Source: an uncultured Myxococcales bacterium (lineage in GTDB: Bacteria > Myxococcota_A > Bradymonadia > UBA7976 > UBA1532). From it: a DNA stretch of 5,243 bases. Shown here piece after piece: positions 1 to 4,484 of this stretch. Within the stretch, counting starts at the first letter, position 1; each line of letters begins with the position of its first letter. Location of the stretch: the NCBI GenBank assembly GCA_937896275.1, contig CALBMW010000355.1, positions 1 to 5,243 of the forward strand, read 5' to 3'. Position numbers and translations under genes: made by a program. Under the pieces are notes generated by a model. That model was not told where the DNA came from, made no database searches, and worked only from the letters and a program-made list of their open reading frames with translations.

Positions 1-1
1 C

Positions 2-622
2 CCCCGCGCGACCGGCGCGCCGCGTGGCCTCGACCTGGCCGGCGGCTGGCGCGCCGCCCGAACCGATCCCGCGCTCCTGCGCGCCGCCCTCGCCAAGGGC
101 CCGGTGCTCCTGGCCAGCTGCGGCGGCTGGGTCACGCTCAACCTCGTCGCGCTCACGACGCCGGGCCCCCTCGACGGCGCGCTCCTGCTGGGCCTGCTGC
201 AGGCGGCGCGCGGCCTGGGCACCGGCGTCGGTCCGCTGCTGGCGCGCCCCGACGCGGACGGCCGGCTCGCCGATCCGCTCACCCTCGGCGCCATCGCCCT
301 GTTCGGGCTGCAGTCTCACTGGGCCGGTCTGCTGCTCGCCGCCTTCCTTTGGGGCATGGGCAGCGGCCACGCCTGGGTATGGACGACCTCGACGGTGCAG
401 CGCCTGGGCGGCGACGCGGTCATGGGTCGCCTGAGCGCCCTCGACCTCGTCTGCCACACGCTGGGCGGCGCGATGGGTGCGCTGCTGGGCGGGCTGGTGG
501 TCACGTGGACGGGCGTTCCGGCGCACGCCGCCTGGGCAGGCGTGGCGGCGGGCGCGCTGGCCATGGCCGCGGTGCGATGGGGCACGCGCGCGCCCGCGTC
601 GCTCGTGGCCCCGGCCGTCTGA
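2..622 (+). CDS. MFS transporter, C-terminal part (5' end outside window)
   Basis: The frame is open from base 2 to the TGA at 620-622, giving 206 residues of a protein whose start lies to the left. The product is hydrophobic and looks like the second half of a Major Facilitator Superfamily permease. A loop with TDPALLRAALAKG precedes a membrane helix (about residues 35-52). A second helix region ends in the Arg-Gly-Leu-Gly-Thr-Gly stretch, followed by a polar loop. Then come a helix pair around FLWGMGSGHAWVW and two more Gly/Ala-rich helices after MGRLSALD. That 'GR..ALD' segment before a Gly-rich helix resembles the TM10-TM11 region of MFS_3-type exporters. It would act in the inner membrane; substrate and direction cannot be told from this half. 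An internal GTG near 104 is not a believable start because the open frame and the family-like sequence continue upstream. It ends 13 bases from the convergent lipoprotein gene. Family assignment is fairly sure, subfamily is not. Confidence 0.85.
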   Translation, partial: PRATGAPRGLDLAGGWRAARTDPALLRAALAKGPVLLASCGGWVTLNLVALTTPGPLDGALLLGLLQAARGLGTGVGPLLARPDADGRLADPLTLGAIALFGLQSHWAGLLLAAFLWGMGSGHAWVWTTSTVQRLGGDAVMGRLSALDLVCHTLGGAMGALLGGLVVTWTGVPAHAAWAGVAAGALAMAAVRWGTRAPASLVAPAV

Positions 623-635
623 TCAGGCCTCGGCG

Positions 636-2819
636 CTACCGCGCGTCCGTGGGGCGGATCTCCTCGCCCGGCCGCGTGCGGTCCCAGCTCAGCACGTCCA
701 CCTTGGCGCCGTCCGGATCCATCAGGCTCAAGGTGTCCCCGCGGTCGTTGAGGCCCAGCGCCTCGCCGGCCCCGAACACCTCCAGCAGATTCCCGGGGCC
801 CAGCGTGGCGCCCTCGGCGAAGGTGAACCGAGTCTTCACGTTGTCCGCCAGCGACCAGCCGCCCAGATCAGCGTCCGCGGTCCCGGCGTTGACCAGCGTC
901 ACGCTCTCGTCGCGCGCGTCGGCGACCCCGTCGCGGTTCCGATCGGTCGCCGGCTGCGGGACGACGCTGTCGATCCGCAGCGCTGCTGCTGGCGCGGGCG
1001 CCGGCGGCGGCTGCTTCACCGTCACCGCCGACAGGTGGATGCCATGCCCCACGTAGTCCAGCCCGATCAAGCCGCCGCAGCGCGCGTCGCCGTCGCAGTT
1101 GGCCTGCGCCACCAGGTGCAGCGCGCTCGGCGGCACGAAGTACCCCGCGCCGCTGCCGTCGCGCGGGCCGGCCAGCTGCCGCGCGGTCGCGAGCAGCGGC
1201 GCCAAGGCCTGTCGGAAGGCGTTGTAGTCTTCGTATTGCTTGCCGACCGTCTGCACGATGGCCGCGAAGAGCTGCTCCACCCCCTGCCGCCGCGTGCGCA
1301 CGGCGTCGAGCTGAGCCTCGGCCTCGCCCAGCCGCCGCCGCCAGTCGGTCGATTCGGCCTCGACGCGCTCGCGGCCCGCCTGATCGAGCTCGGGATCGGT
1401 GAGATCCTCCTGCAGCCGCTCGATCTCGCCCGTGGCGCGGTCGACCATGCTCTCGTAGAGCGGATCATCCATGCCCATCGCCTCGAAGAGCCCCGGCTTC
1501 ATCGCCTGAAGCACCGCCGCCTGCAGAGGCGCGAGCGCCTCGCCACCCAGGCGCGGATCGTTCCGCGGGATGTGCGTCTTGAGGAACCCCTCGACGATCT
1601 CGACCATGGTCAGCGGCCTGAACGCGATCCTCTGCAACTCGCTCGAATCACTGGAGTATTCGGGCAGTGGCTTCAGTGACTCGGGGGCAAGCGTCATCTC
1701 GACGAGCCGTGCGTGGGGGTTGTCGTTCAGCTCGGTGAAGGGCGTGCTCTCGCCCCGATCATGAGCCTCGATCAGCGCGACGAAGCGACCGAAGGTGGCC
1801 TCGCTCACCAGGCCGCCGTCCACCAGCCCCGCGTGGCTCAATGGCACCAGCAGGCCGGCGCTCGTCGACACGTGCGCCAGCTCAGCGCAGTAGATCATGT
1901 TCTCTTGCTTGGTGAACCAGGCCCGGGACTCGGTGCGCTCCGCGTCCTCACCGGCCACCGCCAGCACCATGCGCCGAACATGCTCGCGCACCCGGTCGGG
2001 CGTCGAAGCGGCCAGCGGATCGCCGCCGTTGTAGTCGCCGGGGAACTTCGAGACCGCGTTGAAGGCGACCATCATGGTGCGGATGTTGTCGGTGAAGGCC
2101 GCGTGCGTGTCGGCGGGCGCGTAGTCGGGCAGTCGCGGCTTCACGAACACCATGCTGTAGCCCGCGTTGCCGAAGCGCCCCTGCTGGTAGGTCTGCGGGT
2201 TGTTCAGCGTCACGACGCCGTCGACCATCTCGCCGGACCCGCCCAGCGGCCGTCGGACGCCCACCACCAACTCGATGTGGGTGTCCTGCAGCTTCATGTC
2301 CTCCTTCAGCGCGTCGGCCGAGGCGCCGCCGCCGCCCAGCGCCGCGAAGTCGAGCGTGCGCTTCTCCGGGCGGTGATGCTTGATGGCATAGCCGATGGCT
2401 CCCGGCGGATAGAAGCGGGCCAGCTCGCGGTCGCCCTGGCCGATGGGCGAGCCCGCGGCGTCGACGACGCCCTCGCCATCGTCGTCCTGATAGGGGATCG
2501 GGATGACGCGGTCGCCGAACAGGTGCGTCGCGGCCCGAATCGTCTGCCCCCCGGGCAGGCTGATCGTGACGGTGTAGAGCTCGGCCAGCGACTGCGCGGC
2601 CGCGCCGTGTCCCCAGATGGCGTTCGCCCGGGCCAGGTCGACGGTGTAGCGGCTGTCATCGGGCGCCGCGGCCAGGCTGTCGCACTTGCCGATGCACACC
2701 TGCTCGTCGGCCGGCGGGCCCCCGCTCGGCGCGGGCGTCGTGTCCGTGTCGTCACCGCCGCACGCGGCGAGCCCGAGGCTCAGCGCGGCGGCACCCAGGG
2801 CGCGGATCAGCGTCGCCAT
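636..2819 (-). CDS. Large lipoprotein with C-terminal lamin-tail-like domain
   Basis: This 727-residue protein is probably exported and lipid-anchored. The N-terminus has a signal peptide with lipobox L-A-A-C (Cys20), then GGDDTD and a Pro/Gly-rich linker, then VCIGKCDS (residues 41-48). The middle (about 55-450) is a mixed alpha/beta region I do not recognise; it contains NMIYCAELAHVS around Cys311, resembling the Cys helix of permuted papain-like (YiiX/NlpC-type) proteins. Residues 460-535 are charged, helical and probably coiled-coil. A region with Cys575 and Cys581 and a PPPAPAPAAA linker lead to residues 614-715, which look like a lamin-tail domain (DESVTLVNAG, LGGWSLAD, LNDRGDTLSL), an Ig-like fold often fused to bacterial surface proteins. 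The ATG at 2819 is chosen because GGGGGAG lies 5 bases upstream and the lipobox follows; the same frame is open far upstream but that is coding-bias shadow over the neighbouring gene. Lipidation and the lamin-tail call are fairly firm; overall function is unknown. Confidence 0.9.
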   Translation of the reverse strand: MATLIRALGAAALSLGLAACGGDDTDTTPAPSGGPPADEQVCIGKCDSLAAAPDDSRYTVDLARANAIWGHGAAAQSLAELYTVTISLPGGQTIRAATHLFGDRVIPIPYQDDDGEGVVDAAGSPIGQGDRELARFYPPGAIGYAIKHHRPEKRTLDFAALGGGGASADALKEDMKLQDTHIELVVGVRRPLGGSGEMVDGVVTLNNPQTYQQGRFGNAGYSMVFVKPRLPDYAPADTHAAFTDNIRTMMVAFNAVSKFPGDYNGGDPLAASTPDRVREHVRRMVLAVAGEDAERTESRAWFTKQENMIYCAELAHVSTSAGLLVPLSHAGLVDGGLVSEATFGRFVALIEAHDRGESTPFTELNDNPHARLVEMTLAPESLKPLPEYSSDSSELQRIAFRPLTMVEIVEGFLKTHIPRNDPRLGGEALAPLQAAVLQAMKPGLFEAMGMDDPLYESMVDRATGEIERLQEDLTDPELDQAGRERVEAESTDWRRRLGEAEAQLDAVRTRRQGVEQLFAAIVQTVGKQYEDYNAFRQALAPLLATARQLAGPRDGSGAGYFVPPSALHLVAQANCDGDARCGGLIGLDYVGHGIHLSAVTVKQPPPAPAPAAALRIDSVVPQPATDRNRDGVADARDESVTLVNAGTADADLGGWSLADNVKTRFTFAEGATLGPGNLLEVFGAGEALGLNDRGDTLSLMDPDGAKVDVLSWDRTRPGEEIRPTDAR

Positions 2820-2899
2820 GATGTCTCCCCCTTTGCTCCCGCCTGCGTCGGTCGCCGGCGCGCGGACCATAGCGGATTGGTGCACGGCTGGCACCCGGT
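2820..2899 (-). other. 80-base gap between membrane gene and lipoprotein gene
   Basis: This gap separates the end of the second membrane gene from the lipoprotein start on the same strand. On the minus strand it holds CACCAATCCGC followed by TATGGT (2867-2872), a weak -10-like hexamer with no good -35 partner, and the ribosome binding site at its end. I see no strong hairpin with a T-run, so no terminator is called. The lipoprotein could be read through from the membrane pair or have its own promoter; the sequence does not decide this. Confidence 0.4.
2825..2831 (-). promoter_or_regulatory. Ribosome binding site of the lipoprotein gene
   Basis: On the minus strand GGGGGAG ends 5 bases before the ATG at 2819. 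It decides the start in a frame that stays open another 253 codons upstream. The first gene of the leftward block carries the same GGGGGAG at the same 5-base spacing. Confidence 0.7.
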
Positions 2900-3634
2900 T
2901 CAGCTCCGGTTGGCGCGACTCGGCCGGGCGCGGCGGGGGGGCGACAGCAGGTGGCCCACCACCTCGAAGAAGTTGCTGGCTCCCCGGAAGTCCGGCCGGG
3001 CGCCCTCGAAGAGCGGTGGGTCGGGATCCACCGCGGTGATGCCGAAGAAGGGCCGCAGGTAGAAAGCGCCCTGCCCACCGACGCCGAGCGAGAGGGCCAG
3101 CCACGCCCCCAACAGCGCGGAGGCCCGCAGCGGCCGCACGCCGAAGCGGTGCAGCAGCGCGCGACCCTGCCGAGCCACGGCCAGCGAGCCGGCCACCGCG
3201 ACGGCCAGCATGTTCAGGCCGAGAAACAGGGGGTAGTCGTTGAGCTGAGCCGCCGAGGCCGCGGGCTCGAGGGCGACGCACAGGAACAGGTTCACCGGCG
3301 CCAGCGAGGCCAGCAGCACCGCAAGATCGCCAAACATCGTCGCGACGACGGCGCCCACCGCGCGCGCCCCCAGGTTCGGCGCCAGCGCGCGCGCCACGAC
3401 GGCGAAGGCGGCGGCGCAGACCGCGCCGGTGAGCAGCACGAGCAGCGGGAACTTCACCATGTCCAGCGCCGCCAGCCGCACGGAGTGCATCGCGCCGAGC
3501 GTGCCGCCATAGACGGCGGCGGCGACGCACGCTCGGGCCAGCGCCGTGCGCATCGACCCCGCGCGCGGCGGCCACCATCGAGGGCGCACACCCCGCGGCG
3601 CGTGACGCGGCCCGCCAGCCCGCGCGCGGCCCAT
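2900..3634 (-). CDS. Polytopic membrane protein with C-terminal YLRPFFG motif
   Basis: This 244-residue protein begins at an ATG that shares its A with the TGA of the upstream gene (TGATG, 3636-3632), so translation is probably coupled. A second possible start is Met28 (3553), just before the first hydrophobic stretch; it would remove an Arg/Pro-rich leader of 27 residues. Hydrophobic segments lie at about 31-50, 61-83, 97-121, 132-154 and 168-186. After the last helix comes QGAFYLRPFFG (188-198), then a Pro/Asp-rich stretch and FRGASNFFEVVGHLL (216-230), and a basic tail. From memory, a similar 'LRPFxG ... F ... NFF' ending occurs in Yip1-like bacterial membrane proteins, some automatically named 'actin-binding WH2 domain-containing'; that name should not be read as function. 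The FPLLVLLTGAVC helix (62-73) and LASLAPVNLFLCV (108-120) parallel segments of the upstream protein, suggesting distant relatedness. Role unknown; an inner-membrane complex with its neighbour is an inference. Confidence 0.85.
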   Translation of the reverse strand: MGRARAGGPRHAPRGVRPRWWPPRAGSMRTALARACVAAAVYGGTLGAMHSVRLAALDMVKFPLLVLLTGAVCAAAFAVVARALAPNLGARAVGAVVATMFGDLAVLLASLAPVNLFLCVALEPAASAAQLNDYPLFLGLNMLAVAVAGSLAVARQGRALLHRFGVRPLRASALLGAWLALSLGVGGQGAFYLRPFFGITAVDPDPPLFEGARPDFRGASNFFEVVGHLLSPPRRARPSRANRS

Positions 3635-4251
3635 CAGCCGAGCCCGAGGGCGCCCGCCATGCGCAGGGTGACGAAGCCGAGCAGGGTCAGCCACACCGGC
3701 ACCAGCATCAGATCCGCCGCGCCCAGGGCCCGCGCGCCCCAGGTGCAGCGCAGCAGGTGGCCGACGCCCGCCAGGAAGCACACGGCGAGCAGCCATCGCG
3801 ACAGCATCGGGGTGTCGATGACGGCCCCAGGCGCGTTGGTCACCGCGAGGAACCACAGGATGGGGGCGAAGGCCAGGCTGAACAGCGCCGCGACCGTGCT
3901 CAGGCTCAGGGCCTGGGCCAGGGTCTGCGCCGGGCTTCGCCGTTGCCCGAGGTAGGCCCCGAAGACGTGGAGCGCCGGGACGCAGAGCAGCAGGGAGCCG
4001 AGGAAGAGCGCCGTGACGCGCCAGGCCGCGTGCAGCCCCAGCACCAGGCCGTAGGGCACGGCGAAGACGACGCTGGCCGCGACCATCGAGACCACCAGCA
4101 GCCGCAGGTGCCCGCCGGCGGCGACCGTCGCCACGAAGCGCGGCCACTGAGCCAGCACCAGATCCGCGACGCGGTGCGGCCGCTGGTAGAGGGCATACAT
4201 CTCGCGGTCATCGAAGGCGCGCGGAAGGTCCGCGGTTGCTGACTCGATCAT
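3634..4251 (-). CDS. Polytopic inner-membrane protein, first gene of coupled pair
   Basis: This 205-residue protein starts at the ATG at 4251, chosen because GGGGGAG lies 5 bases upstream; longer in-frame starts (to 4302) would place that site inside the coding region. Residues 1-48 are soluble (FDDREMYALYQRPHRVADL). Hydrophobic segments follow at about 51-73, 79-101, 112-138, 150-168 and 179-201, so five or six membrane spans are likely. The segments VTALFLGSLLLCVPALHVF (79-97) and LAFAPILWFLAV (126-137) look like the core of a Yip1-like membrane family and align loosely with LLVLLTGAVCAAAFAVV and LASLAPVNLFLCV of the next gene. It lacks the YLRPFFG ending of that neighbour. No catalytic residues or transporter signature are visible. 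The stop overlaps the next start by one base, a strong sign of a co-translated pair. Existence and membrane location are well supported; family is tentative and function unknown. Confidence 0.88.
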   Translation of the reverse strand: MIESATADLPRAFDDREMYALYQRPHRVADLVLAQWPRFVATVAAGGHLRLLVVSMVAASVVFAVPYGLVLGLHAAWRVTALFLGSLLLCVPALHVFGAYLGQRRSPAQTLAQALSLSTVAALFSLAFAPILWFLAVTNAPGAVIDTPMLSRWLLAVCFLAGVGHLLRCTWGARALGAADLMLVPVWLTLLGFVTLRMAGALGLG

Positions 4252-4254
4252 CGG

Positions 4255-4263
4255 CTCTCCCCC
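4255..4263 (-). promoter_or_regulatory. Ribosome binding site of first membrane gene
   Basis: GGGGGAGAG on the minus strand, with its GGAG core ending 5 bases before the ATG at 4251. It selects this start over the in-frame upstream candidates at 4302, 4281 and 4275. Confidence 0.7.
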
Positions 4264-4292
4264 GGCGGTGGACATGAGCATCGCGCGCCCCT

Positions 4293-4314
4293 GTGAAGGC
4301 ACCGTGAAGGTGCC
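4293..4314. repeat. 11-base tandem repeat with embedded hairpin
   Basis: GTGAAGGCACC (4293-4303) is followed directly by GTGAAGGTGCC (4304-4314); 9 of 11 bases match. The two differing bases make the ends complementary, so GGCACC (4298-4303) and GGTGCC (4309-4314) form a perfect 6-base stem with a 5-base loop. The site lies 42-63 bases upstream of the leftward start at 4251, so it could be an operator or a 5' leader hairpin of that gene. A related inverted element, CTTCACA, lies at 4349-4355 against TGTGAAG at 4292-4298. Confidence 0.45.
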
Positions 4315-4361
4315 GGAAAGCCTCGAAGAAACAACGACGAAGGTGGGGCTTCACACGGGCA

Positions 4362-4392
4362 GGGGTCCGCGGCCCCATGACGGGGTCCCGCG
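4362..4392. repeat. Short direct repeat GGGGTCC(C)GCG
   Basis: GGGGTCCGCG (4362-4371) recurs as GGGGTCCCGCG (4382-4392) with starts exactly 20 bases apart, close to two turns of the helix. Such spacing suits a dimeric DNA-binding protein, but GC-rich short repeats also arise by chance. It lies about 90-120 bases before the rightward gene. The inner bases GGCCCC and GGGGTC can also pair into a weak hairpin with one G-T pair. Confidence 0.3.
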
Positions 4393-4415
4393 TCGGCCAG
4401 ATTCCGGCGCGAGCA

Positions 4416-4421
4416 TAAGAT
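4416..4421 (+). promoter_or_regulatory. Possible -10 element for the rightward repeat gene
   Basis: TAAGAT matches the sigma-70 -10 consensus at four of six positions and sits in the only AT-rich patch of the intergenic region, 63 bases before the likely start codon. No convincing -35 hexamer stands 16-18 bases upstream, so this is a weak call; an alternative sigma factor or an activator-dependent promoter is as likely. Confidence 0.2.
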
Positions 4422-4471
4422 TGTATCCCCGCGGCGATGCTGACAGGGTGGGCGCAGCCGACCAAAGAAAC

Positions 4472-4477
4472 AGGAGG
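4472..4477 (+). promoter_or_regulatory. Consensus ribosome binding site AGGAGG
   Basis: A perfect AGGAGG stands 7 bases before the ATG at 4485 but only 1 base before the in-frame ATG at 4479. The spacing favours 4485 as the true start. Confidence 0.8.
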
Positions 4478-4484
4478 CATGCGA

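Larger units (their letters stand above)
4252..4484. other. Divergent intergenic region
   Basis: This 233-base region lies between the leftward membrane gene and the rightward repeat-protein gene and should hold promoters for both. It contains an 11-base tandem repeat (4293-4314), a second short direct repeat (4362-4392), a small A-rich patch (GAAGAAACAACGACGAAGG near 4325) and the least GC-rich patch around GCATAAGATTGTATCC (4413-4428). I found no clean -35/-10 pair, no RNA gene and no terminator. Confidence 0.6.

Noticed and set aside
605..660. Shared terminator between the converging transporter and lipoprotein genes
   Set aside because: Only a 4-base GGCC pairing is visible around the stops and there is no T-run on either strand.
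477..1679. Plus-strand open frame of 400 codons
   Set aside because: It crosses the end of the transporter gene and runs antisense to the lipoprotein; the product is Arg/Gln/Ala-rich low-complexity sequence typical of GC-rich shadow frames.
1713..3062. Plus-strand open frame of 449 codons
   Set aside because: Antisense to the lipoprotein and to the end of the membrane gene, with biased Arg/Val/Gly composition and no domain; long false frames are expected at this GC content.
2820..3578. Upstream extension of the lipoprotein frame giving a 980-residue product
   Set aside because: The extra 253 codons lie out of frame over the upstream membrane gene, while the internal ATG at 2819 has a good ribosome binding site and starts a textbook lipoprotein signal peptide.
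3635..4147. Upstream extension of the second membrane gene giving a 415-residue product
   Set aside because: The extension overlaps the first membrane gene out of frame and is Arg/Ala/Gly shadow sequence; the TGATG overlap gives a natural start at 3634.
4371..4387. Rho-independent terminator from GGCCCC ATGAC GGGGTC
   Set aside because: The stem is six pairs with one G-T pair and no T-run follows; it also lies in a divergent promoter region where a terminator is not expected.
4479..4484. ATG at 4479 as start of the repeat protein
   Set aside because: Only 1 base separates it from AGGAGG, too close for efficient initiation; the in-frame ATG at 4485 has 7-base spacing. It would add only two residues.
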